Source of the DNA: Hungatella sp. UBA4396
GTDB lineage: Bacteria; Bacillota; Clostridia; Lachnospirales; Lachnospiraceae
DNA length: 64,000 nt
Assembly (NCBI GenBank): GCA_002389905.1
Contig: DGRE01000071.1
Coordinates: 62,001-126,000 of the forward strand
Reading direction: 5' to 3'
Shown: in pieces, positions 42,935-52,000 of the stretch
How the letters are laid out: every line of letters begins with the position of its first letter
How positions within the stretch are numbered: position 1 is the first letter of the stretch
The notes under the pieces: model-generated
Databases searched by the model: none
Seen by the model: only the letters and a program-made list of their open reading frames with translations
What the model was told of the DNA's origin: nothing
Translations under genes and position numbers: made by a program

Positions 42935-45175
42935 ATGAAGAAATTTTGGGAAAAGAGAAAAAAACAGATTTTAACGGTGATTATGTCAGGGATTATTATA
43001 TTCCTGACTTTTGCCATGCAAAATACATATCTTTCATACCGCCGGATGATTGTGGAACAGCAGCAGCAGCACCTGATGCTGATTACCCGGGCGGTGTCCC
43101 AGAATCTGGAGCTGAATATCTCAGAGCAGCTGAGACAGATCAGCATTCTGATCCAGACTCCCGGCTTTCTCGATGCCATGGAGGAGCATTACCGGACAGG
43201 GGAGACAGAAAAAATCAAGGAATATATTTTTTCCTATATGCTGTCAGACCAAAGCGGAGGACCTGCCAGGATGTACCTTCTCTATCCAAGCGGGGAGCCC
43301 ATCTTTCATTATAACCAGTACCCCTTTCTGGAAAAGTTTGACGAGTCACTGCTGCAGCTTGAAAACAGCGCTCTGGAGAGCACCACTGGAATTGGGGTTG
43401 TGTTTCCCATCAGCGAGCACCACTATGGCCTGAGCCTGATTAACAGTGTCTACAGCGGGGGAAGGTATCTGGGAGCAGTGATCAGTGTCATTGATTTAGA
43501 GGACTTATACCAGAAGTATGTGCTTCCTCTCAATGTAGGCAGGATGGGATATATTACGGTAAAAAACCAGCAGGAAACTATTATTATGCATCCTGATGAA
43601 AAGATGCTGGGCTTTAATTACAAAAGGGATATCAGGGAATTTGAAGAGCTGAACCAGTATGAAAGCTTAAGAAGGATGCTGGGGGATCAGTACGGGCGGG
43701 AAGAAGGGATGGCCATCTACGATTCCTACGGAGGCAGCAGTGTGCCGGCGGGGAAGGAGATAGCCGCATTTTCCAGAATGAATCTCCAGGGGACGTCCTG
43801 GTACATATCGGCAGCCATGCCTTATGATCAGGCAGTATCCGTTGAATTTGACAACCTCCGGAAATTTGGATTGTTGTTTGTGGCTGTTTTATTCATTGTG
43901 GTGGTTGCCAGCGTGATCATCTATTCCCTGATGAAAAACCGGCAGAGGCTTGAGCTGGAAACGGTTTATTTAAGGGAGATCAACGATACCCTGGAGGAAC
44001 TTTACCAGAGCAGGGAGGAAGCCCGTCATTATCAGAAGCTGACCACCATTGGCACCCTTGCGGGGGGAATTGCACATGAATTTAATAATCTCTTAACCCC
44101 TATTTTGGGATATGCGGAATTTTTAAAGGAACAGCTGGGGAAAGAGAATGAATATTACCAGGATATTGATGAGGTGCATAAGGCCGGCGTGAGGGCAAAG
44201 GAGATTGTAGAGCAGATTCTTCCCTTCAGCCGGAAGGAAACGGAAATTACGGAGTATGCATCTCTCAACCTGGATGCAGTAATCCGGGATGCGGTGAAAA
44301 TGGTCAGTCTCATTTCACCGTCCAATATTACGCTGAAAGTGCTTTTAGATGACTGTGAGGCTAATGTCTACGGCAATGCCACCCAGATTCATCAGGTGCT
44401 CTTAAACCTGTATACCAATGCCATTCATTCCATGGAGGGGAAAGGAGGCACTCTGACCATCAGTACCCGGAGGCTTAAAAAAGATCAGCTTCCGGAGGAG
44501 TACCGGGAGATAGCGGGAACGGAATATGTGGAGGTTTTAGTGTCTGATACGGGCTGCGGAATGGAAGAGGAGATACTGCGCCAGATATTCAATCCCTTCT
44601 TTACCACAAAGGATGCGGGAGAGGGAACCGGGCTTGGCCTGGCGGTAGTTCAGGACATTTTAATCAGCCACAGCGGATTTGTGCGGGTTGAGAGCAGGCC
44701 GGGAGAGGGCAGCCATTTTTATATTTATCTGCCGGTGAGCCCAGGGAGGGCTGCGGTTCAGATGGCGGTAACAGAGGCGAAACGGGAATCAGTATCTGAT
44801 ATATCCCTGCTTCTGGTGGATGACGAGGAGCGTGTGGCAAGATATATCACCAGGCGCCTGGAACGCAGGGGATATCACGTGGATGCGTATACGGACCCGG
44901 TGAAGGCTTTGGAGGCCCTGGAATCCGGATCGGGCAGGTGGAATGCGGCAATTGTGGACTATATGATGCCTCAGATGAAGGGTACCATGCTGGCTCAGAG
45001 AATTAAAATCCGGCGTCCGGACATGGGCATCATTATGGTGACCGGATTGGTGGAATCGGATGCCCTCCAGATGAAGCAGGCCGGAGTTTTGGACAGTATA
45101 TTGATCAAGCCTATTAATTTTAACATGTTAATTCAGGAAATAAAGAAGGCAGCCACGGGGAAGGAGAGGATATAG
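42935..45175 (+). CDS. Hybrid sensor histidine kinase with C-terminal receiver domain
   Basis: A 746-residue membrane kinase. Membrane helix at about 12-30, an extracytoplasmic Cache-like sensor of about 270 residues, a second helix at about 308-330, HisKA with phospho-acceptor His381 in GGIAHEFNNLLTP, HATPase with a DTGCGM box and GTGLGLAVV, and a receiver domain with Asp675 in AIVDYMMPQMKG. Immediately followed (1-base gap) by a TctC-like binding lipoprotein that may be its ligand receptor. No HPt domain is visible. The OmpR-type regulator at 35.1 kb is a candidate partner. Confidence 0.92.
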   Translation: MKKFWEKRKKQILTVIMSGIIIFLTFAMQNTYLSYRRMIVEQQQQHLMLITRAVSQNLELNISEQLRQISILIQTPGFLDAMEEHYRTGETEKIKEYIFSYMLSDQSGGPARMYLLYPSGEPIFHYNQYPFLEKFDESLLQLENSALESTTGIGVVFPISEHHYGLSLINSVYSGGRYLGAVISVIDLEDLYQKYVLPLNVGRMGYITVKNQQETIIMHPDEKMLGFNYKRDIREFEELNQYESLRRMLGDQYGREEGMAIYDSYGGSSVPAGKEIAAFSRMNLQGTSWYISAAMPYDQAVSVEFDNLRKFGLLFVAVLFIVVVASVIIYSLMKNRQRLELETVYLREINDTLEELYQSREEARHYQKLTTIGTLAGGIAHEFNNLLTPILGYAEFLKEQLGKENEYYQDIDEVHKAGVRAKEIVEQILPFSRKETEITEYASLNLDAVIRDAVKMVSLISPSNITLKVLLDDCEANVYGNATQIHQVLLNLYTNAIHSMEGKGGTLTISTRRLKKDQLPEEYREIAGTEYVEVLVSDTGCGMEEEILRQIFNPFFTTKDAGEGTGLGLAVVQDILISHSGFVRVESRPGEGSHFYIYLPVSPGRAAVQMAVTEAKRESVSDISLLLVDDEERVARYITRRLERRGYHVDAYTDPVKALEALESGSGRWNAAIVDYMMPQMKGTMLAQRIKIRRPDMGIIMVTGLVESDALQMKQAGVLDSILIKPINFNMLIQEIKKAATGKERI

Positions 45176-45176
45176 T

Positions 45177-46187
45177 ATGGTGAAACGGAAGGCGTTCGTA
45201 TGTCTGCTGGCAGTGCTCACAGTGTTCACAGGATGTGGGGAAGCAAAGCAGACAGAGGCGGAGAGGACTTATCCATTGGAAGCCATTGAGATGGTTGCGC
45301 CTGCCGGAAACGGGAGCGGTTATGATCTGACAATTCGTTCCATTGTGCAGTGCCTGGAAAATACGGGGCTGGTTTCGGTTCCCCTGCCAGTGACCAATAA
45401 GCCCGGAGGCGGGGGCCGGATAACCATGGAATACTTAGATGAGGCCAGGGGGAGGGATAATGTGATCTCCATATTTTCTCCTCCCATCTGCCTGATTAAC
45501 TTAAATGGAAGCACGGATTTAAACTATGCGGAAAATACCACACCCATTGCCCAGCTGGTGGTGGATTACGGCTGTTTTGCAGTGCGGGCGGATTCTCCTT
45601 TCCAGAATCTCAATGACGTGATGGACAGGCTGAAGGAGTCTCCGGAGTCTGTATCTGTAGGAGGAACCTCTTCCCTGGGCTCCATGGACCATATCCAGTT
45701 TTTAAAAATTGCCCGTGCAGCAGGAGTGGGCAATTTAAGGAAAATCCAGTATGACGGGTTTGAAAACGGAGGAGGAGTGACCCAGCTTATGGGAGGCAGG
45801 GTGGATATTCTCTCCACCGGAATCAGCGATGTGGTGGGCCTGGTGGAAAGCGGAGATATCCGGGTGCTTGCTGTCACATCAGATAAAAGGCTGGAGGGAG
45901 ATGTCATATCCCAGATACCTACCTGCCGGGAACAGGGGATTGATGCCGAATTTATTACCTGGAGAGGCTTGTTCGGGCCGGGAGACATGCCGGAGTATGC
46001 GGTAGAATATTGGGAACGTATCCTGAAGGAAATGACGGAAACCAATGAATGGAAGGCAATCTGCAGAAAATATGGCTGGACCATGGAATATAAGGATCAT
46101 AAGCAGTTCAATGAGTTTTTAGAACAGACCAATGAGGAATACCGGGAGCTTCTTGAAGAGGTGGGATTATCAAGAAGATGGCGCTGA
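45177..46187 (+). CDS. TctC/Bug-family substrate-binding lipoprotein, next to the hybrid kinase
   Basis: A 336-residue Bug-family binding protein with signal peptide and lipobox VFTGC. The family core is MVAPAGNGSGYDLTIRSIVQCLENTG near residue 40, and GTSSLGSMDHIQFLKIARAAG is also typical. No TctA/TctB genes accompany it. It starts 1 base after the kinase stop and therefore probably works as the extracellular sensor of that kinase rather than as part of a second transporter; this is inference, with BctC of Bordetella as a known parallel. Confidence 0.88.
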   Translation: MVKRKAFVCLLAVLTVFTGCGEAKQTEAERTYPLEAIEMVAPAGNGSGYDLTIRSIVQCLENTGLVSVPLPVTNKPGGGGRITMEYLDEARGRDNVISIFSPPICLINLNGSTDLNYAENTTPIAQLVVDYGCFAVRADSPFQNLNDVMDRLKESPESVSVGGTSSLGSMDHIQFLKIARAAGVGNLRKIQYDGFENGGGVTQLMGGRVDILSTGISDVVGLVESGDIRVLAVTSDKRLEGDVISQIPTCREQGIDAEFITWRGLFGPGDMPEYAVEYWERILKEMTETNEWKAICRKYGWTMEYKDHKQFNEFLEQTNEEYRELLEEVGLSRRWR

Positions 46188-46202
46188 CACCCGATAAATA
46201 AT

Positions 46203-46231
46203 AAAAGGACCGGAGAAAATCCGGTCCTTTT
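46203..46231. terminator. Bidirectional terminator between convergent genes
   Basis: AAAAGGACCGGA (46203-46214) pairs perfectly with TCCGGTCCTTTT (46220-46231), giving A- and T-tracts for both directions. It ends the kinase/TctC-like operon (+) and the flavodiiron gene (-). Confidence 0.93.
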
Positions 46232-46242
46232 ATATTAGACGT

Positions 46243-47445
46243 TTACTTCATGGATTGTACAATTTTATCTGCCAAAGCAGCGATTTCAGAAAGCTGGTCC
46301 TCTTTAACAGAAGACTTGATTGTAACGATCTGATCCAGTATGGTCATATTTTTCATTTCAGAAATGATTTCTGTCATTTTTTTGCCGGCCATAACGCCCC
46401 AGGAGCCGTTTTCCATAAGGGCAACGGTGCGGTTTTGCACGTTGTGGTTTTTCATGTCTGTAAGCAGGTGCTCCATGCCGCTGAACACGCCCGCGTTATA
46501 GGTGGAGGAAGCAAATACCAGATGGCTGCAGCGGAATGCTTCGGACATAATAACGGAATGATGGGTTACAGACACGTCATGCATGGAAATGTTGCGGACT
46601 CCCCGTTCTGCCAGACGGCAGGCCAGAATGTTGGCAGCATTTTCCGTATTTCCGTAAATGGAGCCGTAAGCGATCATGACAGCCTTTTCTTCCGGCTCGT
46701 AGGTGCTCCACAATTGGTACTTGTCCATATACCAGTTGATATTCTCACGCCATACAGGGCCGTGAAGAGGGCAGAGGATCTGGATATCCAGAGGAGTGAT
46801 CTTCTTTAAAAGGGTCTGAGTGGAGGGACCGTATTTTCCTACGATATTGGAATAATATCTTCTGGAATCGTCAAGCCAGTCCCGTTCAAAGTCCACCTCA
46901 TCAGCAAATAAATTTCCGTTTATAGCGCCGAAGGTTCCGAAGGCGTCGGCGGAAAACAGGATTTTATCTGTCGTATCATAGGTGACCATAACCTCAGGCC
47001 AATGAACCATAGGAGCCATAAAGAAGGTGAAGCTGTGCTTTCCTGAGGAAAAGGTCTCTCCCTCCTTTATCACAATGGCTCTGGAATCCACGCCGAATTC
47101 ATAGAACTGGTTGATAATGGGCACGGTCTTAGCATTGCATACCACCTTAATATCCGGGTATCTCCTGACGATTTCTCCCAAAGTGGCGCAGTGGTCCGGT
47201 TCCATATGGTTGACGATGATGTAATCTAAGTTTCTGCCTCCCAGAACAGCTTCCACATTTTCCAAAAACTGTCCGGAAATGGCCCGGTCAGCGGTGTCAA
47301 AAAGCACGGTCTTTTCATCTAACAGAAGGTAGGAATTATAGGAAATCCCTCTTGGAATGGGATAAGCATTTTCAAACAGGGCCAGACGGCGGTCATTTCC
47401 GCCAACCCAGAATAAGTCGTCTGTAATATTTTTTACACAATACAT
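46243..47445 (-). CDS. fprA: A-type flavoprotein / flavodiiron protein (FprA family)
   Basis: A 400-residue flavodiiron protein that reduces O2 to water (or NO to N2O) to protect an anaerobe. The N-terminal metallo-beta-lactamase-like diiron domain shows HMEPDHCATLG and later diiron ligands (PMVHWPE, SADAFG, LHGPVW); the C-terminal flavodoxin domain (about 255-400) starts AYGSIYGNTENAANILA. The start at 47445 follows AAAGGATGG; longer frames to 47592 have no support. It lies downstream of the XdhC-type gene on the same strand, 104 bases away. Confidence 0.94.
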   Translation of the reverse strand: MYCVKNITDDLFWVGGNDRRLALFENAYPIPRGISYNSYLLLDEKTVLFDTADRAISGQFLENVEAVLGGRNLDYIIVNHMEPDHCATLGEIVRRYPDIKVVCNAKTVPIINQFYEFGVDSRAIVIKEGETFSSGKHSFTFFMAPMVHWPEVMVTYDTTDKILFSADAFGTFGAINGNLFADEVDFERDWLDDSRRYYSNIVGKYGPSTQTLLKKITPLDIQILCPLHGPVWRENINWYMDKYQLWSTYEPEEKAVMIAYGSIYGNTENAANILACRLAERGVRNISMHDVSVTHHSVIMSEAFRCSHLVFASSTYNAGVFSGMEHLLTDMKNHNVQNRTVALMENGSWGVMAGKKMTEIISEMKNMTILDQIVTIKSSVKEDQLSEIAALADKIVQSMK

Positions 47446-47549
47446 GGTGCAGCCATCCTTTCTTTTATCGGTTAAACACGTATCTCTCGATTGGAGTATA
47501 CTATATTTTTGACAAAATGTCATTGTTTTTATCGATAAAATAAGAGCAA

Positions 47550-48575
47550 TTACAGGACCGGTTCTATATATACTTCCACGATTCCGCCGCATACCATGCC
47601 TTCATCCTCCGCATTGCCGGGGGTCATATCAACGCTTTTTAACACGGGAGTTTTATCCTTTGCCACCTCTCTTGCAATGGCACAGACCTCTGCCTCCACA
47701 CATCCGCCGCCCACAGTTCCCATGGCGCTTCCGTCTGCCATTACGATCATCTTGGAGCCCACATCCCTGGGTGCAGACCCTTTTCTGGAAACAATGGTGA
47801 TCAGTGCCTTTGGCATGTGGTCAAGCTCCGGAGAGATAAGTCCCTCCAAGATTTCCTTGGGGTATCCAAAGGTGCTGTTGCTCTGGTTTTTTACCTGTAT
47901 GATCTCAGCCATAATGGCTACGGCGATTTCCTCCGGGGTCTGGGCGTTGATCTTTAATCCGATAGGAGTGTAGACCTTGTCCAAAAGCCCTCTGTCAATT
48001 CCCTCATCCTCCAGAGCTTCCTTTACCAGCCTTACCCTGGCTCTGCTGCCGATCATGCCCACGTAGGCATTTGTCTTGTTCACGATCTGGGATAGGCAGT
48101 CCTGGTCATACCGGTGTCCTCTGGTGACGATAATAAAGTAATGGCCTGTGCTTCCTTCGATCTCTGCCAGAGCCTCACGAAATGGCTTGCAGATGACGGC
48201 ATCAGCCCCTTCCCGCCTTGCAGTGTTGGCAAAGGAAACTCTGTCGTCAATGACTGTCATGTGAAATCCAAGCATTTTCCCCATTTTGATGATGGGGATG
48301 GAGATATGGCCGGCACCGCATACCACCATGTATTTTTCTCCTGTTACAAACTCACAGAACAGGGTGGCTTCCGGAGTTTTTATGATCTGGGTCTTGTCAA
48401 TGTTTTTTATCTTCTCTGAAAAGGTGTCAAAGACTTTTTCATCCCCCTGCTTAAACAGAAATTCTCCGCCGGACCACAGGGCTTTGGCTCCCATACCCTT
48501 CCCTTCGATGACGGTCAGGCTGATCAGATTTTTGTTTTTATCGGCATTTTTTAATTCTTCGTAAAATCCTGCCAT
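47550..48575 (-). CDS. xdhC: XdhC/CoxF-family molybdenum hydroxylase maturation protein
   Basis: A 341-residue XdhC-type protein. The N-terminal part carries the XdhC Rossmann-like motif MVVCGAGHISIPIIKMGKMLGF and later VTRGHRYDQDCLS; the C-terminal part has the CoxI-type signature RKGSAPRDVGSKMIVMADGSAMGTVGGGCVEAEV. It inserts or sulfurates the molybdenum cofactor of the hydroxylase encoded just upstream (48.7-51.3 kb). GAGGAGAG ribosome site. A terminator lies between the two genes, so it is expressed apart from, or below, the enzyme. Confidence 0.92.
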   Translation of the reverse strand: MAGFYEELKNADKNKNLISLTVIEGKGMGAKALWSGGEFLFKQGDEKVFDTFSEKIKNIDKTQIIKTPEATLFCEFVTGEKYMVVCGAGHISIPIIKMGKMLGFHMTVIDDRVSFANTARREGADAVICKPFREALAEIEGSTGHYFIIVTRGHRYDQDCLSQIVNKTNAYVGMIGSRARVRLVKEALEDEGIDRGLLDKVYTPIGLKINAQTPEEIAVAIMAEIIQVKNQSNSTFGYPKEILEGLISPELDHMPKALITIVSRKGSAPRDVGSKMIVMADGSAMGTVGGGCVEAEVCAIAREVAKDKTPVLKSVDMTPGNAEDEGMVCGGIVEVYIEPVL

Positions 48576-48627
48576 GGTGTGACTCTCCTCTTGCTGTTGT
48601 GTGCTTTTATGTGAAGTGTTTTATAGA

Positions 48628-48657
48628 AAAAAGGGCGGTGTTGATTCCGCCCTTTTT
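48628..48657 (-). terminator. Terminator after the molybdenum hydroxylase
   Basis: AAAAAGGGCGG (48628-48638) pairs with CCGCCCTTTTT (48647-48657), followed on the minus strand by a T run. It lies 17 bases past the end of the hydroxylase gene. Confidence 0.88.
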
Positions 48658-48674
48658 GCGTACTGCCCTGTTTC

Positions 48675-51293
48675 TTATTTTGCGGGCTTTGGTTTGCGAT
48701 AGAAAGTGTTTTCCAAAGGAAGTTTGTAGCGGAGCTCACCATCTTTCTTATAATAAGCGTTCTGTAAAGCAGGTGCTCCCATAACGCATACGATCTCACC
48801 CACACCCTTTGCGCCGAATGCCACGTCAGATGGATTCTTTTCAATGAAACGGACATCAATAGGAGGCATCTGAGGAGCTTTAAAGATACCTAAGGTGCCC
48901 AGCTTGGCCTGAGGAATTCCATCCTTTAATGGGAAGTCTTCGGTCAGTCCGTAGCCAAGACCCATGGCAACACCGCCTTCTACCTGTCCTTCTGCTGCAA
49001 GTGGGTTGATGGTTTTGCCAATGTCATGAGCTGCAATGACATTTACAACCTTTCCATCCTTGTCCAGAACATAAAGCTGTGTGCCATATCCGTAGGCAAT
49101 GTGGCTCACCGGATTTGGCTTGTCGCTTCCGATTGGATCAGTCTTGAAATCAAACTCGCCGTAATATTCTTTGCCTTCCAGTTCTTCTAAGGATAATCCT
49201 GCGTCTAAATCTGCTTTCAGCAGTTTTGCAGCGATATGGATGGCTTCTCCTGTAAATACGGTCTGACGGGAAGCGGTGGTGGTTCCGGAGTCTGGTGTGT
49301 ATTTTGTATCCGGATGTCCTACTACCACCAGTTCCGGTCTGATGCCTGTCGTTTCGCAGACCACCTGCAGAGTCACGGTCTGAAGTCCCTGACCAATGGC
49401 AGCAGCAGAGGAACCGGTCACAACCTTTCCGTCTTTGATTCTTAAGATACAGCGGCCTACGTCTGCAAGACCTACACCGATACCTGCATTCTTCATAGCA
49501 GATGCAATACCTACATAATAGTTTGGATCTGCCTCATATTTTTCAAAATCTTCTTTTACTGCTTCCAGGGTTTCTACCATGCCTGTGCCTTCATCGGCAA
49601 TCTGTCCGTTAGGAAGAGACTGGCCCGGTCTGATGGCATTGCGGTAACGCATCTCCCAGCCGGAGATTCCCACCTTTTCGGCCAGCTCGTTAATAAGACA
49701 TTCCGTAGACATACAGGACTGGGTTACGCCGAAGCCCCGGAATGCGCCTGCCGGAGGATTGTTGGTGTAGTAAGCATCACCTTCGATGTCCACGTTCTGA
49801 TAGTTATACGGTCCGCCTGCATGGGTACATGCTCTCTGAAGTACCGGTCCGCCTAAAGAAGCATAAGCTCCTGTGTCGGAAATAAGTCTTGCCTGCATTC
49901 CCTGAATGATTCCGTTTTCATCGCATCCCATCTTGCAGTAGATTTCCATGGCATGACGCTTTGGATGGTAGTTGATGCTTTCCTGGCGGGAGAAGGATAC
50001 TTTTACAGGTCTCTGGGCCAGATAAGCACAGAGAGCTGCCTGATGCTGAACGCTCATATCTTCCTTGCCGCCGAAGCCGCCGCCTACGTAAGCGCTCTGA
50101 ATTCTTACTTTTTCCATAGGAAGTCCAAGATATGCGCTTAATTCGTGATGTTCGTCATAAATTCCCTGAGCTCCGGTGATAACCTTGACTCCGTCACCGT
50201 CAGGAATGCCTACAGCCGTTTCTGTTTCCATGAAAGCATGCTCTGTAGGGGGAACGTAGAATGTGCCTTCCACAACATACTTGGAGTTTGCAATTGCTTT
50301 TTCTGCATCGCCTCGTTTTACCTCTTCATGGGTAAGACGGTTATTTTCCGGAGTCCGGAATTTGCCAAATTGCATAAAGCCTTCTCCGTGAACCTGAGGA
50401 GCTCCGGGAACCATGGCCTCTCTTGGGGAACGGACCGGCTCTAATTCTTCATAATCCACTTCTACAGCCTTGACTGCTGCCACGGCCTGTTCCAGGGTTT
50501 CAGCCACTACTATGGCTAGAGTGTCACCACAGCACTTTGTCTCTTCGCCTATGTCGATCATGCCCGGCCAGTCATGGGCCAGATGGCCGATATATCTGTC
50601 TCCTGGGATATCCTTTGCTGTATAAACAGCTACAACACCCGGCATGGCAAGTGCCTTGCTGGTATCAATTCCGTTGATTTTTGCCCGGGCATATTTGCTG
50701 AATACGTTCTTTCCGTAAAGCATGCCTTCCAGGTTGTAGTCATCTGCATATTTTGCAGTACCGAGAGTCTTTGCTTCTGCATCCACACGGCATGTCCGCT
50801 CGCCTACCTTACCGGTCTGCTTCAGTTCGGGAACTTCCAGGTTTTCATTGAACATTTTTGCTGCCAGCAAAATACCGTCTTCTATTTTAGTATAACCGGT
50901 ACAACGACAGATATTGGTACGGATGGCCTGCTTGACATCTTCTCTGGTGGGATTTGGATTCTGGTCGATTAAGCACTTGCCGCTGATTACCATACCCGGA
51001 ATACAAAAGCCGCACTGTACTGCCCCCGCAGCAGCAAAAGCGTAGACAAAGACATCCCGTTCCCTCTCGGTAAATCCCTCAATGGTCTGAACCTTTTTGC
51101 CTTCCAGCTTTGATAATTTTTGCACGCAGGCGCGGACTGTCTTCCCATCTACGATTACCGTACATGTTCCGCAGGCGCCCTCCTTACATCCATTTTTAAC
51201 GGATGTGATTCCCAGCCTGTTCCTGAGAAAATCCATCAATACCAGATCTTCCTCTGACTGATAATCCTTACCGTTGACATTAACCACAAACAT
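48675..51293 (-). CDS. Fused [2Fe-2S]/molybdopterin hydroxylase (xanthine dehydrogenase family, selenium-dependent type)
   Basis: An 872-residue enzyme that joins the Fe-S and molybdopterin subunits in one chain. Residues 1-75 hold a ferredoxin-type cluster (CKEGACGTC), 95-150 the second cluster (CGFCIPGMV and CRCTGY), 170-872 the Mo-binding domain with GGFGGKED, GAFRGFGVTQ and the catalytic Glu in GVGEIV near the C-terminus. There is no FAD subunit gene nearby. The layout resembles the selenium-dependent xanthine dehydrogenase subfamily; substrate could be a purine or another N-heterocycle. The start at 51293 follows GAGAGAGG and is preferred to 51317. Confidence 0.9.
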   Translation of the reverse strand: MFVVNVNGKDYQSEEDLVLMDFLRNRLGITSVKNGCKEGACGTCTVIVDGKTVRACVQKLSKLEGKKVQTIEGFTERERDVFVYAFAAAGAVQCGFCIPGMVISGKCLIDQNPNPTREDVKQAIRTNICRCTGYTKIEDGILLAAKMFNENLEVPELKQTGKVGERTCRVDAEAKTLGTAKYADDYNLEGMLYGKNVFSKYARAKINGIDTSKALAMPGVVAVYTAKDIPGDRYIGHLAHDWPGMIDIGEETKCCGDTLAIVVAETLEQAVAAVKAVEVDYEELEPVRSPREAMVPGAPQVHGEGFMQFGKFRTPENNRLTHEEVKRGDAEKAIANSKYVVEGTFYVPPTEHAFMETETAVGIPDGDGVKVITGAQGIYDEHHELSAYLGLPMEKVRIQSAYVGGGFGGKEDMSVQHQAALCAYLAQRPVKVSFSRQESINYHPKRHAMEIYCKMGCDENGIIQGMQARLISDTGAYASLGGPVLQRACTHAGGPYNYQNVDIEGDAYYTNNPPAGAFRGFGVTQSCMSTECLINELAEKVGISGWEMRYRNAIRPGQSLPNGQIADEGTGMVETLEAVKEDFEKYEADPNYYVGIASAMKNAGIGVGLADVGRCILRIKDGKVVTGSSAAAIGQGLQTVTLQVVCETTGIRPELVVVGHPDTKYTPDSGTTTASRQTVFTGEAIHIAAKLLKADLDAGLSLEELEGKEYYGEFDFKTDPIGSDKPNPVSHIAYGYGTQLYVLDKDGKVVNVIAAHDIGKTINPLAAEGQVEGGVAMGLGYGLTEDFPLKDGIPQAKLGTLGIFKAPQMPPIDVRFIEKNPSDVAFGAKGVGEIVCVMGAPALQNAYYKKDGELRYKLPLENTFYRKPKPAK

Positions 51294-51315
51294 GACTATA
51301 CCTCTCTCTCTTGAC

Positions 51316-51346
51316 ATTATATAATCCGCACATTGTTTTTAACAAT
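51316..51346 (-). promoter_or_regulatory. Predicted hydroxylase promoter overlapped by an inverted repeat
   Basis: On the minus strand, TTGTTA (51345-51340), an 18-base spacer and TATAAT (51321-51316). A perfect inverted repeat ATTGTT-TTT-AACAAT (51332-51346) covers the -35 and is a candidate repressor site. Rex-like spacing (8-4-8) is not met. Confidence 0.5.
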
Positions 51347-51551
51347 ATTACTTTGTATAAATTTGTTAGAAATGGCGTATGCCTTTCTTGATTCCCATAC
51401 ATTTTAACATATAAATGGGACAAAAACAATTCATATTCCTGGAAAATATAAAAATTTTTTAGGTTTGCACAAAAAAAATTAGGAAAAGAGAGGAAAGAAA
51501 GCTATCTGAGATGAAAAATTTGTTGATAATGAACGGAAAGTGCAAAAAATA

Positions 51552-51579
51552 TTGCAAAATCCATCTGATAGGCTATAAT
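51552..51579 (+). promoter_or_regulatory. Predicted promoter for the ArsC-like gene cluster
   Basis: TTGCAA (51552-51557), a 16-base spacer and TATAAT (51574-51579), 62 bases before the ATG at 51641. Confidence 0.55.
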
Positions 51580-51640
51580 TAAAAAAATAACGTGTTCCCG
51601 GGGACTTGCCGGGCGCCTGGATGAAAGAGGTTTTTTGATC

Positions 51641-51982
51641 ATGAATATTCAGATATTTGGAACAAAGAAATGCGCTGACACCAGAAAGGCGGAGCGGTAT
51701 TTTAAGGAACGGAATGTGAAATACCAGCTTATCGACATGAAGGAAAAGGGCATGAGCAAGGGAGAGTATAACAGCGTGAAGCAGGCCGCCGGCGGTCTTG
51801 GCGCCATGCTGGATGAAGGGTGCAAGGATAAGGACGCTCTGGCGCTGATCAAATATATTGCTGAGGAAGACAGGGACGAAAAAGTTCTGGAACATCAAGG
51901 GGTATTAAAAACTCCTATTGTAAGAAACGGAAAGCAGGCCACTGTCGGATATCAGCCGGATGTCTGGAAAACCTGGAATTAA
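51641..51982 (+). CDS. ArsC/Spx-family thioredoxin-fold protein
   Basis: A 113-residue arsenate-reductase-like protein. The N-terminal IQIFGTKKCADTRKAERYF places a single active-site Cys11 without the second Cys of Spx; the family end motif KTPIVRNGKQATVGYQPDVWKTW is present. The start is taken at ATG 51641 rather than TTG 51635, with GAGG at 51627-51630. A redox or glutaredoxin-type role is likely; arsenic genes are not seen nearby, so a dedicated arsenate reductase is uncertain. It is followed at 18 bases by a DUF523 gene. Confidence 0.85.
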   Translation: MNIQIFGTKKCADTRKAERYFKERNVKYQLIDMKEKGMSKGEYNSVKQAAGGLGAMLDEGCKDKDALALIKYIAEEDRDEKVLEHQGVLKTPIVRNGKQATVGYQPDVWKTWN

Positions 51983-52000
51983 AAGGAAGGGGAGGAGAAT

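Larger units (their letters stand above)
51294..51640. other. Gene-free divergent control region
   Basis: About 345 A/T-rich bases between the divergent hydroxylase (-) and ArsC-like (+) genes. Visible elements are a minus-strand promoter/operator (51316-51346), a plus-strand promoter (51552-51579) and a short CCCGG/CCGGG hairpin (51597-51613) in the plus-strand leader. No riboswitch was recognised in the remaining sequence. Confidence 0.6.

Noticed and set aside
51332..51346. A Rex site before the hydroxylase.
   Set aside because: Arms are similar to TTGTTAA/TTAACAA but the spacing and arm length do not fit.
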